Made by a program: the position numbers and the translations under genes | Part shown: positions 53,595 through 62,805 of the stretch, piece by piece | Numbering within the stretch: position 1 is the first letter of the stretch | Layout of the letters: the number at the start of each line of letters is the position of its first letter | The notes under the pieces: model-generated | What the model was told of the DNA's origin: nothing | The model's input: the letters and a program-made list of their open reading frames with translations, nothing else | Databases searched by the model: none | Source: Desulfuromonadales bacterium | GTDB lineage: Bacteria; Desulfobacterota; Desulfuromonadia; Geobacterales; Pseudopelobacteraceae | DNA: 64,000 bases | Reading direction: 5' to 3' | Assembly: GCA_013349325.1 (NCBI GenBank) | Contig: DUZX01000011.1 | Coordinates: 32,171-96,170 of the forward strand

Positions 53595-53807
53595 CTGACT
53601 GCTTGACGCGGTAAACGGTTTGATCGTTCGAACCTATTGGTGCATGCGCAGTTTTTATCTTGCCTTTCCAAAACTCGACGCACTGCGTCGAGAATTGTCA
53701 TGGACCCAATACCGCCAGCTACTGAAATCGCAGAATCGTTCTTTTTGCAAATAGAAAGTGCCAACGGATAGTTTAGCTAGTTTTATGCTGACGCAAGTAT
53801 TTTTCTC

Positions 53808-54701
53808 TTACTCCATTTTTTTCAATCTGAAAAAGTCAAGTTCAGCAATTTCCTTGAATTTGTCATAAAACGACTCATTGAAATCACGCAGATATTTTGC
53901 AACCGCTTCGTTACGGATCAATCTTTTTAAATATGCCTGCATAGAGGTTATATCTATCATTGCTGTACCATACTGTTCCTTCAATGAGCCTATTTCCCTG
54001 GACAAGGCAAGACTCTCTTCCTCAAGACGAGCCTGGCGGGCCAGTATTACCGGAGTTTCTTTTTTTGGTTTGCCTTTATTGACAAGTTGGTCCGCTGGCG
54101 TTGCATCCAGAAGGGCCTTGGCATAGATGCAGTTGAACTTGTTCTGATCATTCATCAGCATGGCAGCGATAATCTGCCGAGGCGCTAGCATTTTTCTCAA
54201 TACTTTGAAAACCGGTTCCGGCACGACCTTATCTTTCAGCAAATCGACAGCCTCCGGACAGATACCTTCAAGCAAATTCTTCTTATTTCTGATTGTTCCG
54301 ATGTCAAGATTCAAGGCACGGGCAAGCTTTTCTTCAGAGACTCCTGACTGCACGGCTTTCACAATCATATGATGTTCCTGAATTGCTGAAAGCCGATTGA
54401 TGTATTTATTGTAGGTATAGGTCTCATCATCGGTGGAGATCAGACAGGAAACGCGTTCCACTCCCAATTCTTTCAGAGCCATTATGCGTAAATGTCCATC
54501 GAGCAGGAGATATCCTTTTTCCTTCTTAAGCGGAGCGACCACAGGAGCTTCAATAAGTCCTACTTCCCGTATGGAAGAAAGAACCTGAGCATACTTTCTG
54601 CATTTTCTTACACAAATTGAAATGTTTTTGGTGAGGAACAGTTCAGCCACGACAAGATCTATGAGTCTTTCCTGGAATCCCTGCTTAATTTTGTTTGCCA
54701 T
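53808..54701 (-). CDS. ParB/RepB-like protein 1
   Basis: The 297-residue protein has a ParB N-terminal segment (E-V-G-L-I-E-A-P-V-V, L-L-D-G-H-L-R-I-M-A-L), a helix-turn-helix with V-S-E-E-K-L-A-R-A-L-N-L, and a C-terminal RepB-type helical region. In the L-D-G-H-x-R box the usual G-E-R-R of partition ParB is replaced. It forms a minus-strand cluster with a second ParB-like gene and a serine recombinase, so it likely assists recombination or control rather than plasmid partition. Confidence 0.82.
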   Translation of the reverse strand: MANKIKQGFQERLIDLVVAELFLTKNISICVRKCRKYAQVLSSIREVGLIEAPVVAPLKKEKGYLLLDGHLRIMALKELGVERVSCLISTDDETYTYNKYINRLSAIQEHHMIVKAVQSGVSEEKLARALNLDIGTIRNKKNLLEGICPEAVDLLKDKVVPEPVFKVLRKMLAPRQIIAAMLMNDQNKFNCIYAKALLDATPADQLVNKGKPKKETPVILARQARLEEESLALSREIGSLKEQYGTAMIDITSMQAYLKRLIRNEAVAKYLRDFNESFYDKFKEIAELDFFRLKKME

Positions 54702-54706
54702 AGCCG

Positions 54707-55573
54707 CTACCTTTTCAGAAGATCCGTTACATGCTGAGGAATTTCATTCATGCCGACGGCTTTCAGTTGATTGGTAAAATGTACATCTTTCAATAACTGG
54801 CGAAGAGCCGTGGACGTGTAATCCAAAACTTCCTTGATATAATTTGATTGAGCCAGCAGCCGTTTTTTCTCCTTAGCTTCCTTTTCATAGGCTGCAATCA
54901 AATCTTCTGCGGAAACCTTGGCATGTTCACGGTGTGGAGCTGAAAGACCTTTTCCATAATGTTTCCGTCGGGAAATAATTTTTTGTGCATCAACCAGCTT
55001 TTTTCCGGTCAAACCTCCCGATTCATACGCTTCTGCCAAAGCCCTCTGTACAGCTGTGTCATCTTCCGAAGCAATGTTCAGCGCCTGGTACAAAGGGATT
55101 CGTCCTTTTTCCACTGCGTTGACCAAATATTCCTCTCCCTGTTCAAGCAGACGGATAATACCTCGAATATATTCTTTACCAAGATTGGTCTTGGCTGCAA
55201 TGTCATCATCGGCGTACCCCTGACTTTTCAGATTCTTGATACTTTGCAGAAGTTCCAGTGCATTGCCATTACGCCGGGCGATATTTTCCACCAGACTCAT
55301 AATATGCGCATCTTCTTTGCTTACTTCACGAACGATACAGGGGATTTCCGTTTCTCCAGCAGAAATATATGCCTCAAGCCTTCCCTGTCCACAAACCAGA
55401 TCATATTTCTTGCCGTTTTTAGCATCATTTCTTGGAGATACTGTTATGGGCTTTTTCAAGCCGACGCTTCGAATGTTTTGCCGTATTTCTTCGGCAATAA
55501 TTTGATTGCGTACCCGTGGATTCAAGATGTGAATATCTTCAATGGAAATAAGTATTATTGCCCCTTGCACCAT
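54707..55573 (-). CDS. ParB-like protein 2
   Basis: The 288-residue protein has P-R-V-R-N, R-S-V-G-L-K-K-P-I-T-V, L-V-C-G-Q-G-R-L-E-A-Y and a helix-turn-helix (D-D-I-A-A-K-T-N-L-G-K-E-Y-I-R-G-I), the ParB/Spo0J plan. It ends 5 nt before the second ParB-like gene, and its start overlaps the recombinase end by 35 nt. The three genes form one unit. Confidence 0.85.
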   Translation of the reverse strand: MVQGAIILISIEDIHILNPRVRNQIIAEEIRQNIRSVGLKKPITVSPRNDAKNGKKYDLVCGQGRLEAYISAGETEIPCIVREVSKEDAHIMSLVENIARRNGNALELLQSIKNLKSQGYADDDIAAKTNLGKEYIRGIIRLLEQGEEYLVNAVEKGRIPLYQALNIASEDDTAVQRALAEAYESGGLTGKKLVDAQKIISRRKHYGKGLSAPHREHAKVSAEDLIAAYEKEAKEKKRLLAQSNYIKEVLDYTSTALRQLLKDVHFTNQLKAVGMNEIPQHVTDLLKR

Positions 55574-57152
55574 ATTCCACCGCCTTGTCGAGAGAGATGT
55601 TAATGCTCAAATTCAGCAAATAATCCAACGAATCAGTACGAAAGCTGTCCAGAAACCCTCTGTTGTCCTCCGAGAGCTTTATCTGCCCATGCGAAAATTC
55701 CAACGCGGGCAGAATATAGTAATCGTGGATCGCTTCATTGCTGGTGTCCATGCGTACCGCTATGGTTATATCGGGATGAAGGCCGTTATCAAAACGGATT
55801 TTCCAGCGCCGGGTTCCGGTTGGTGTGGTAAAGCAACGGCTGATGACAACTGAAACAGATAGGTTGTGATTCAATTCCAACAGGCAGTTTTTCTGATCTA
55901 TGGGAATCTGTCTACCGCAGAGGCTTTCTATGCTGTGAACAACGTCAGCTACAATTTCGGCATGGAGGGCGCGTAACCGTTGGTTGATGACAATATATCG
56001 ATAGTCGTGTTTCGGGGCATACCCGATCATCTGATAGGCCCGCAAAAGTCCGCCGAAGCGAGTACTAAAAAGACTACTGGGTGGCAAATAATCCGCTTCG
56101 TCAATGATCAGCGCTGAAAGGCGTCCTTGCTTGGCATATAAATCCCGCAGCCCTTGCAATAATTCTTCGTCGGTAGTCTTTTTGTTCCGTTCCCGGTAGA
56201 TCCCCTGGACGGTCCAGAAGCGTTCCATGTCCACTATGGGCTCAAAGGCGCGTTCCTTACGCACCCATTCGTTTTCCGGATTGGGTTTGGCTTTGCTCTT
56301 CATCTTGCCAGATGTGCGGTTGAATAAGTTGTTGCCGACATATTTTTCATTGGTAAGCACTTCGCACACAGTTCCTCGTGACCATGGACGTCCAAAATGG
56401 GTTTTCACCCCTTGTACATTCAACTGCAGCGCAATTTCAGTTTCACTTATCCCGGCAATGAACTGGTCATAAATCCAGCTCACAATCCGAAGTTCGTCAT
56501 CCGGCCCCGGCATCAGGATCACCCGCTCGGTGAGCAGGCTTTTACGCTGTCCCATTGCCAATTCCTGCTTGGGCCTACCGGACTCATCCAGCAACATGCG
56601 CCGAAGCCCGAAACCTGCCACACCTCCCTGCCGAAACCCTTTTGACACAAGGTTGCATTGTCCCACCCAAACTTTCTGAGAAAGCTGGCGGCAATAGTCG
56701 CTGGCGCTTTCGTCACGAAGCAGAGTCATAATACGGTCGGCAATATTACTCGTTAATGTGAGTGGCTTTTCGCAGGACTGACAGAGAACGTTTTTTCGTT
56801 CCAGTCTCATGCGGTGATAATCCGCCTCGCGACTGTCTACAAACCGTCCCCAGCGGCTTTCATCCAGATATATGACAATATTGAACGCACTACGTCCTTG
56901 CTCCACATCATCAATCATGGCCTGAAACTGTTCCCGCTTTTCCGTGTTGATTCCGCTAACGCCCAGGTCAGCATAGATTTTGATAATTTCAATTCCGTAT
57001 TGAGCGGCATAGTTGCGTATTGCGCGTTCCTGATTCTCAGGCGACTCCACCTGCAATTCAGTGGACATACGGATATACATGGCCCCCTTCAAGCGAAGGC
57101 TCATTATTTGACTTGGAGTATATGCCGTTCCCGTTTGCAACATTTTCTGCAT
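55539..57152 (-). CDS. Large serine recombinase with ParB-like partners
   Basis: The 537-residue protein has a resolvase catalytic domain (about 22-140) with the nucleophile Ser30 in Y-I-R-M-S-T-E, D-L-G-V-S-G and D-E-S-R-W-G-R, then a Recombinase domain (about 165-290, V-A-G-F-G-L-R-R-M, G-R-P-W-S-R-G-T-V). A C-terminal part of about 220 residues lacks the usual zinc ribbon and coiled coil. The first ParB-like gene overlaps its 3' end. Its att sites are not evident. Confidence 0.87.
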   Translation of the reverse strand: MQKMLQTGTAYTPSQIMSLRLKGAMYIRMSTELQVESPENQERAIRNYAAQYGIEIIKIYADLGVSGINTEKREQFQAMIDDVEQGRSAFNIVIYLDESRWGRFVDSREADYHRMRLERKNVLCQSCEKPLTLTSNIADRIMTLLRDESASDYCRQLSQKVWVGQCNLVSKGFRQGGVAGFGLRRMLLDESGRPKQELAMGQRKSLLTERVILMPGPDDELRIVSWIYDQFIAGISETEIALQLNVQGVKTHFGRPWSRGTVCEVLTNEKYVGNNLFNRTSGKMKSKAKPNPENEWVRKERAFEPIVDMERFWTVQGIYRERNKKTTDEELLQGLRDLYAKQGRLSALIIDEADYLPPSSLFSTRFGGLLRAYQMIGYAPKHDYRYIVINQRLRALHAEIVADVVHSIESLCGRQIPIDQKNCLLELNHNLSVSVVISRCFTTPTGTRRWKIRFDNGLHPDITIAVRMDTSNEAIHDYYILPALEFSHGQIKLSEDNRGFLDSFRTDSLDYLLNLSINISLDKAVEYGARGNNTYFH

Positions 57153-57208
57153 ATCTCCTTGTTACAACTCATAATATTCCTGTAATACTTTCAACCAACA
57201 AGGGGCGT

Positions 57209-57466
57209 ATGTCTAGAAAGAATCTGTGGCAGATCTGCCACAAAAAAGATCTCAAGAATGGTGATGTAACGAGATATATTATGAGGTTGCTTCAAGAACA
57301 GGGAATTACGACAAAACAGGTGGCGAGTGAACTCAACATACCTCTCGAACGGGCACGGAACTGGTATTACAAGGATATAGGAATGACGGCTCTCGATTTA
57401 ATAAGGATGATCGAGAAGTATGAGTTTGTCAGGCAGGCGGTTGCAAGTCCGTTGTTGTTAGAATAA
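57209..57466 (+). CDS. Small helix-turn-helix protein divergent from the recombinase
   Basis: AAGGGG precedes ATG 57209. The 85-residue protein has Q-G-I-T-T-K-Q-V-A-S-E-L-N-I-P-L-E-R-A-R-N-W, a clear helix-turn-helix. It is transcribed away from the serine recombinase across a 56-nt gap and is a likely regulator of both. Confidence 0.75.
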   Translation: MSRKNLWQICHKKDLKNGDVTRYIMRLLQEQGITTKQVASELNIPLERARNWYYKDIGMTALDLIRMIEKYEFVRQAVASPLLLE

Positions 57467-57585
57467 AAGCTCACTAAGGGCTCAAAGGACTCGTGTTCAA
57501 GCCATACTGGCTAAACGGGGAATTTTGCTGGCCGAAATTTTCAGTATGGCAGTGAGAGATAAAATATGATGTAATTACGGTTGGA

Positions 57586-58602
57586 ATGGGTGAATTTATG
57601 AGAAAGCTGGCAACAATCCGGAAGGTTGATGAGATACGGTCTATTGAGGACGCTGATGCGATAGAGCTGGCTGTCTTCGGCGGCTGGCAGGTTGTGGTGA
57701 AAAAGGCGCAGGAGATAAAACCTGAAATGCTGGTTGTGTATTGCGAGATAGATTCGGTTTTTCCGGAACAACAGCAGTTCGAGTTTTTGCGGCAGGACAA
57801 GTTTCGCCTTCGTACCAAAAAGTTCCGTGGCGCCTTGTCGCAGGGTATCGTTTTTAAAATAGATGAGGTGCTGATAGTCGGGAATTATGTCGAGGGAGAA
57901 GATGTAACGGGGATTCTGGGCATAACCCTTTATGAGCCACCTATCCCGGCAGCAATATCGGGCGAAGTAGCCGGTGCTTACCCTGGGTCTGTGCCTAAAA
58001 CCGACGAGGAACGGGTACAAAACCTCGATATTGAAACTTTTTCCGGTATGTCTTTCTTTGTAACGGAGAAACTCGACGGCACATCGTGTTCGTATATTTT
58101 CGACGAGGCGGGTCTCCATGTCTGTGGAAGGAACTGGGAGTTTTGCGAAACTCCCGATCAGACCTTTTGGAAGCTTGCTCGGCACTATGATATCGAAGAG
58201 AAACTGCGCGACTACCATGCCCGGACGGGAAGTTATCTTGCCTTGCAAGGCGAGGTCGTCGGCTACGGCATTCAGTCGAATATTTACGGATTAAAAGGGC
58301 AGGATATCTTCATCTTCAATATTTTCGACATTACGAGGCAACGTTATCTTCCGGTTGCGGCCTACCGCACAATTCTGGATAATTTCGCCCTCAAAGGCGT
58401 TCCGGTTGTAGCGGAGAATTTTCCGACTGGCGGATTCGACCATGCCCGGTTTCTTGAATATGCCGAAGGCAAGTCCTTTCTCAATCCACAAGCAGAACGC
58501 GAGGGGGTAGTCTTCCGCTCCATTGATGAGACACGCTCCAATCAGGGTAAAATATCGTTCAAGGCGATATCCAATAAGTACCTTCTCAAGCATGGTGGAT
58601 AG
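57586..58602 (+). CDS. RNA ligase, DRB0094/Rnl5 type
   Basis: The 338-residue protein has an N-terminal OB-type domain (W-Q-V-V-V-K-K, V-Y-C-E-I-D-S-V-F-P) and a nucleotidyltransferase domain with motif I T-E-K-L-D-G-T-S (nucleophile Lys162), L-Q-G-E-V-V-G (motif IIIa region), E-G-V-V-F-R (motif IV) and F-K-A-I-S-N-K-Y (motif V). This is the layout of the Deinococcus DRB0094 ligase family, which seals 3'-OH/5'-P nicks in RNA-containing duplexes. ATG 57598 is an alternative start. It may repair RNA cut by a defence or toxin system of the island. Confidence 0.88.
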   Translation: MGEFMRKLATIRKVDEIRSIEDADAIELAVFGGWQVVVKKAQEIKPEMLVVYCEIDSVFPEQQQFEFLRQDKFRLRTKKFRGALSQGIVFKIDEVLIVGNYVEGEDVTGILGITLYEPPIPAAISGEVAGAYPGSVPKTDEERVQNLDIETFSGMSFFVTEKLDGTSCSYIFDEAGLHVCGRNWEFCETPDQTFWKLARHYDIEEKLRDYHARTGSYLALQGEVVGYGIQSNIYGLKGQDIFIFNIFDITRQRYLPVAAYRTILDNFALKGVPVVAENFPTGGFDHARFLEYAEGKSFLNPQAEREGVVFRSIDETRSNQGKISFKAISNKYLLKHGG

Positions 58603-58671
58603 TGACAATAGCTTAAGATATAATTCTATGGACTATTTTAAGGCTATTGATTATATTTATTGTATCAAGAG

Positions 58672-58683
58672 TCCTAAATAGGA
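58672..58683. promoter_or_regulatory. Palindrome TCCTAAATAGGA before hipB
   Basis: TCCTA and TAGGA flank AA just before and within the ribosome-binding site of hipB. It is a candidate HipB operator by analogy with the TATCC/GGATA operators of E. coli HipB. Confidence 0.45.
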
Positions 58684-58688
58684 TTTTT

Positions 58689-59000
58689 ATGCAAAACTCT
58701 AAAACACCAGAAGAGATGGAAGCTGCTTTCGGGGATCAGTTGCGCGATCTGCGCCTGCGCCGGAACATTGATCAGCGCCAGCTAGCCGAGCAGGCGGGTG
58801 TTGCCCTGAATGCCGTCAAAAACCTGGAAAACGGCAGAGGGGCAACAATGACGTCACTGGTGAAGGTGTTGCGTACCCTGGGGCGGGCCGACTGGCTGGA
58901 AACCCTGGCACCGGCAGTTGCTATCAGCCCGATGCAGATGCTGAAGGCAAAACAGCCGCGACAACGTGCATCCAAAACCAAAGGTAACGCCAATGCATAA
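58689..59000 (+). CDS. hipB: HipB-like antitoxin, XRE family
   Basis: AGGA precedes ATG 58689. The 103-residue protein has a Cro/CI-type helix-turn-helix (L-R-R-N-I-D-Q-R-Q-L-A-E-Q-A-G-V-A-L-N-A-V-K-N-L-E-N-G-R). It precedes hipA with an 8-nt overlap, so it is the cognate antitoxin and autoregulator. Confidence 0.88.
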   Translation: MQNSKTPEEMEAAFGDQLRDLRLRRNIDQRQLAEQAGVALNAVKNLENGRGATMTSLVKVLRTLGRADWLETLAPAVAISPMQMLKAKQPRQRASKTKGNANA

Positions 59001-60276
59001 ACCGGTTCAAGCTATTGAAGTGCGCATCTGGGGCAAAACCGTCGGTGCAGTTGCCCTGGCTCCTAATCTGGGATACTACGCCTTCGAGTATGACAGCAGA
59101 TTTGTAACGTCAGGTATTGAACTGGCACCTCTTACCATGCCGCTGGCAGAAGCCCGTGAACCATTTATCTTTGTCGATCTTCCCGAGTTGAGTTTCAAGC
59201 GGCTGCCCGCGATGGTGGCTGATGCCCTGCCGGATGATTTCGGCAATGCCCTGATTGATGCCTGGATGACAAGCAAAGGTATCGATAAAAAACAGGTGAC
59301 GCCGCTTGACCGCCTCGCGTACATGGGTAAGCGTGGCATGGGCGCACTTGAATTCAAGCCGGCCCGCACACCGGCCATTGCCAGCAGCACTGCCATCAAG
59401 CTATCCCGTCTGGTCGAGAGCGCCCGTCAGGCTGTCCATGGTGAACTGGGAGCGGACCACCTTGCCAAAGCAGCTTTGGCGCAGATTATCCAGGTCGGCA
59501 CCTCGGCAGGCGGCGCACGGGCCAAAGCGGCTATTGCCTGGAATCCGGAGACTGACGAGATCAGACCGGGACAGTTCGATGTGGAACCCGGCTTTGAACA
59601 CTGGCTGCTCAAGTTCGACGGTATGGGGGTCGACCAGGAATTGGGCGGTTCTCAGGATTGTGGCCGGATCGAGTATGCCTACTACCGGATGGCTTGTTCC
59701 GCCGGCATTACCATGTCAACCTGCCGCCTGCTGGAAGAGAACGGCCGGGCACACTTCATGACCCGGCGCTTTGATCGTGACGGGAACCATAAGCATCATC
59801 TGCAATCACTCTGCGCCATGGCGCATCTGGACTACAAACAGAAGGCAACCCACGATTACAGCCAATTTCTGCAGACCGTTGTCCGCCTGGGACTGGACTA
59901 TGCCGTGCTTGAAGAAGCATTCCGGCGCATTGTCTTCAACGTTATAGCGGTAAACTGCGACGACCACACCAAGAATATATCCTTCATGCTGCGGGAAGGT
60001 GGGCAGTGGGAACTGGCACCGGCATATGATGTAACGTACGCCTTCAATCCATCCGGCGAGTGGACCTGGCAGCATCTCATGGCGGTGAACGGTAAATTCA
60101 GCGGTATTACTCAAGCGGATCTGCTGGCGGTTGCCGATCGGTTCGGCGTCGGCACCGCACATAAGGTTATCAGGCAGGTGCAGGATGCCGTTGCCGCTTG
60201 GCCTGATTTTGCCGGACAGGTCGGGGTAAGTCCAGTCGAGAGCAACAGGATACGTGAACACCATTACCTGCTGTAG
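58993..60276 (+). CDS. hipA: HipA-family serine/threonine kinase toxin
   Basis: The start at 58993 follows AAGG and overlaps hipB; ATG 58966 is less likely. The 427-residue protein has a Couple_hipA N-terminal domain (about 10-100) and HipA_C with S-A-G-G-A-R-A-K-A (ATP loop), W-L-L-K-F-D-G, R-R-F-D-R, the catalytic N-C-D-D-H-T-K-N and A-P-A-Y-D-V-T. All kinase motifs are intact. HipA-type kinases phosphorylate tRNA-charging or translation components and cause dormancy. It is the last gene of the island. Confidence 0.93.
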   Translation: MHKPVQAIEVRIWGKTVGAVALAPNLGYYAFEYDSRFVTSGIELAPLTMPLAEAREPFIFVDLPELSFKRLPAMVADALPDDFGNALIDAWMTSKGIDKKQVTPLDRLAYMGKRGMGALEFKPARTPAIASSTAIKLSRLVESARQAVHGELGADHLAKAALAQIIQVGTSAGGARAKAAIAWNPETDEIRPGQFDVEPGFEHWLLKFDGMGVDQELGGSQDCGRIEYAYYRMACSAGITMSTCRLLEENGRAHFMTRRFDRDGNHKHHLQSLCAMAHLDYKQKATHDYSQFLQTVVRLGLDYAVLEEAFRRIVFNVIAVNCDDHTKNISFMLREGGQWELAPAYDVTYAFNPSGEWTWQHLMAVNGKFSGITQADLLAVADRFGVGTAHKVIRQVQDAVAAWPDFAGQVGVSPVESNRIREHHYLL

Positions 60277-60411
60277 GGTGGCTGAACTTTTCCGATTTGT
60301 GGAGGAAGTTGCCAAGGAATTACTTGTTGCAATTCACCGTTTATTAGAGTTTTATACAGGCAGATTTGCTACGGATGTATCTGTTGCATTTTAACAACGG
60401 TTAAATTTTGG

Positions 60412-60430
60412 TGGTGTTTTTAATGGCGTC
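60412..60430 (+). promoter_or_regulatory. Putative integrase arm-binding site, right end
   Basis: TGGTGTTTTTAATGGCGTC matches the left-end site 33931-33949 at 17 of 19 positions, with TTTTGG just upstream. It lies 60 bases inside attR. Confidence 0.6.
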
Positions 60431-60462
60431 CAACGTGTACCCATGTAATAATATGCATAATA

Positions 60463-62070
60463 TTAAAATGTTACGTGGCTGTGCAAAGTCGGTAGGGGAC
60501 GCCAAATCTCAATAAGGTCACTTTTCTTCGGATTAGTGACCTTTTTTTGTTTGTACTCGTCATTAGTAATTGCAATTGAATCAAATGGTTTCCTGAAATT
60601 TACCGTCAGTTCACCCCCTGCCCATGTGGAGTTCGAACACACGCAATTGAGCAACTTTCTTTTTTCCTCCTGATTTTGCGCAGAGTAAAGCGTAGCGGCC
60701 TTTTGAGCGAGTTCGAGTATCCGGTTGCCGTCAACTGTTTTGACATCACCACTGGCCTGCAACTGGTGCAGGCTGAACTTCACATCGGTCACCTCACTGC
60801 GGAACTTACTGCTCAATCGGCGGTACTCATCTTTCTCAAGAACCCCATCAAGTTTATCGAGATACATCTTATCCAACCTGGCTTCCAAACGCTGCTTCTG
60901 CTGGGTAAATGCCGCCATCTGCACTTCACGCTGCTTCCGTGCATCAGCCGTTGAAGCATGTATCACCTCAACAATCCAATCGACAACATCATTATCAAGC
61001 TGAATACGTTCCAGTGAATCCATAAACTGCTGGTCAATCACCTCTTCGCGGCTGTACTTTTCAGGACACTTACCTTTGTTGCCGGTGCAGTGGTAGTAAA
61101 TGTATTTTCCTTTCTTGATTTCAGCCACCATGGCACAGCCGCAATGTCCACACGTCATAAGCCCATGAAAAAGAAAATCATGTTTCTGTCGCCCCGTAGG
61201 GCAACTGGAACGACGCTTGAACATCAATTGAACTTTATCAAACAACTCTTTACTGATGATTGGCTCATGAGTGCCATTGTACAAAACACCCTTCCAGATA
61301 AAATCACCATAATAAATCGGATTATTCAGAATATCATACATAGCAGCCTTACCCAGCTTATTACCGCTTTTACGGTGTACGAGACCAATCCGGGTTGCCT
61401 CCTTGGCCAAATCCTTTGTTGAATAGAGTCCTGTCGCATACATCTCAAACATTTTCTTCACCAAAGGGGACAGCACCTCGTCCTGCACAACGATTCGTTT
61501 TCTGTTTGGCCCTTCGACATTCTTGAAACCGATTGGAGCCTGAGAAGGCCAGATGCCCTGTTGGGCTTTCTCCAGCATCCCCTTTTTCGTCTCCTCCGAA
61601 AGATTATCAACCATCCGTTCCGCCAACAGCACATTAAGCCCATGCACAAACTTTTCATGGGAACGGGAACCGGGCGACATAACCACATTTTCCTTCGCCA
61701 AATGCACCGTGACCCCCAGGTCACGGATAATCACCAGATCATGCACATTACGATAGAAACGGTCCGTCTTTTCCACCAGCACCGTTTGACACGTCGAACT
61801 ACCCGGCGGCAAAGCCTGCTGGCTTTGCAGAAACTGGACAAGCTGACCGAACTCCGTCCGGCCAGCGACTTTTGCGCTCTCCACGTCCATGTAGGTATGC
61901 AGCACCTCCATATCGTGGGCACGGGCATAATCATTTAGAAACTTCAGCTGTGCATCCAGAGAAAAACCCACTTCTTCCTGTTCCTTCGAGGAAACTCGAA
62001 TGTAGGCGACCGCCTTTGTTTTCGGACTTGTCAGCGAAGCTACCGATAATTGCTTGTGCTGTTTAACCAT
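60463..62070 (-). CDS. Large serine recombinase with zinc ribbon, 3' end altered by attR
   Basis: The start at 62070 follows AAGGAAT. The 535-residue protein has the resolvase domain (Y-I-R-V-S-S, nucleophile Ser27), Recombinase domain, a zinc ribbon (C-G-H-C-G ... C-T-G-N-K-G-K-C), and a long coiled coil (about 395-445). The last codons (after D-L-I-E-I-W-R-P-L-P) read through attR on the opposite strand into the island, so the present C-terminus was created by island insertion. Before insertion the frame would have entered the tRNA-Glu antisense strand. It probably belongs to an older element at the same tRNA. Confidence 0.88.
   Translation of the reverse strand: MVKQHKQLSVASLTSPKTKAVAYIRVSSKEQEEVGFSLDAQLKFLNDYARAHDMEVLHTYMDVESAKVAGRTEFGQLVQFLQSQQALPPGSSTCQTVLVEKTDRFYRNVHDLVIIRDLGVTVHLAKENVVMSPGSRSHEKFVHGLNVLLAERMVDNLSEETKKGMLEKAQQGIWPSQAPIGFKNVEGPNRKRIVVQDEVLSPLVKKMFEMYATGLYSTKDLAKEATRIGLVHRKSGNKLGKAAMYDILNNPIYYGDFIWKGVLYNGTHEPIISKELFDKVQLMFKRRSSCPTGRQKHDFLFHGLMTCGHCGCAMVAEIKKGKYIYYHCTGNKGKCPEKYSREEVIDQQFMDSLERIQLDNDVVDWIVEVIHASTADARKQREVQMAAFTQQKQRLEARLDKMYLDKLDGVLEKDEYRRLSSKFRSEVTDVKFSLHQLQASGDVKTVDGNRILELAQKAATLYSAQNQEEKRKLLNCVCSNSTWAGGELTVNFRKPFDSIAITNDEYKQKKVTNPKKSDLIEIWRPLPTLHSHVTF
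60490..60505 (+). repeat. Attachment site attR of the genomic island
   Basis: Exact 16-bp repeat (CGGTAGGGGACGCCAA) of the tRNA-Glu 3' end at 33801-33816. The island between them is about 26.7 kb. Confidence 0.88.
60514..60549 (+). terminator. Original tRNA-Glu terminator, now past attR
   Basis: AAGGTCACT (60514-60522) pairs with AGTGACCTT (60535-60543), followed by more T. Its place just downstream of the duplicated tRNA end suggests it ended tRNA-Glu before the island inserted. It could also serve nothing now. Confidence 0.75.
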
Positions 62071-62299
62071 TGTGTATTCCTTCGCCGTGTTAGTGGTTTT
62101 CACTATTTTTGATATCTGGTCCGGCTGTCATGTTTTTTCTCTGCTGTTTGACGGGCATTGCTGTCAGCAGGAAGTGCCTGCTGAGTTTCATAAAAGTCAA
62201 CCGCGGTCTTCTGTCCGCAGACGGTACACTTTCCTCGTCCAAAAAAGTTTTGACAACAGTTACTGATAAAAATAATACCAGATTTCAGTGGTTTTAAGA

Positions 62300-62524
62300 T
62301 TACTTATTATTAGCTGGACTTGAGCTTAGTCCATTTTGTGCTGAATTCCATTTAAACAATAGTGAAAAGTACACAGCAACGTTTTCTACCATTTCCCGTG
62401 CCTCTTCCGGTGATACTTTCTTCCCGAAAAGACGCTCCCCTAAACGGACAGTATTCTGAATTAACTCAGAATGCCCCCCTCCATCTTTTTTAGATCGTAT
62501 TGTGTCTGATGTTATACGGTTCAT
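62300..62524 (-). CDS. Small protein downstream of the broken integrase
   Basis: A G-rich site (AGGGGGG) precedes ATG 62524. The 74-residue product is hydrophilic with a helical centre (S-E-L-I-Q-N-T-V-R-L-G-E-R-L-F-G-K-K, E-E-A-R-E-M-V-E-N-V-A-V-Y). No family is recognised. The longer frame to 62806 covers a terminator and is not used. Confidence 0.55.
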   Translation of the reverse strand: MNRITSDTIRSKKDGGGHSELIQNTVRLGERLFGKKVSPEEAREMVENVAVYFSLLFKWNSAQNGLSSSPANNK

Positions 62525-62577
62525 TTGAATACCCCCCCTTTTTCGGGGGAAGGCGTATCCAAGGTAAAATCCTGCCC

Positions 62578-62610
62578 CTGTACTATAGATCAGAGGGGTG
62601 TCCGTTTTTT
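62578..62610 (+). repeat. 33-bp direct repeat, copy 1
   Basis: CTGTA...GATCA...GGTGTCCGTTTTTT. It matches 63807-63839 at 28 of 33 positions in the same orientation. Together the copies flank the broken integrase. Confidence 0.75.
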
Positions 62611-62651
62611 CTGATTCGCTTCTAAAAAGTTTAATAATAATAAGGTAAAAC

Positions 62652-62697
62652 AAAAAAAGACCAGCTCGGGGACAACATCTCCCCAGCTGGCCTTTTT
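62652..62697. terminator. Bidirectional terminator
   Basis: AGACCAGCTCGGGGA (62658-62672) pairs with TCCCCAGCTGGCCTT (62680-62694), with A and T runs outside. It follows the broken integrase gene on the minus strand. Confidence 0.85.
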
Positions 62698-62805
62698 GAT
62701 CTTCGTTGGGCTGCTGAGAATAATCCGCACCCCAACTGACAAAGCGGGACGTCATGCGGTAATTACTCATTTTCAGCAGCGGATGTTGATTTACGTACTT
62801 CATCA

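Noticed and set aside
53808..55573. Plasmid partition locus
   Set aside because: Two ParB-like genes occur without ParA and are coupled to a recombinase.
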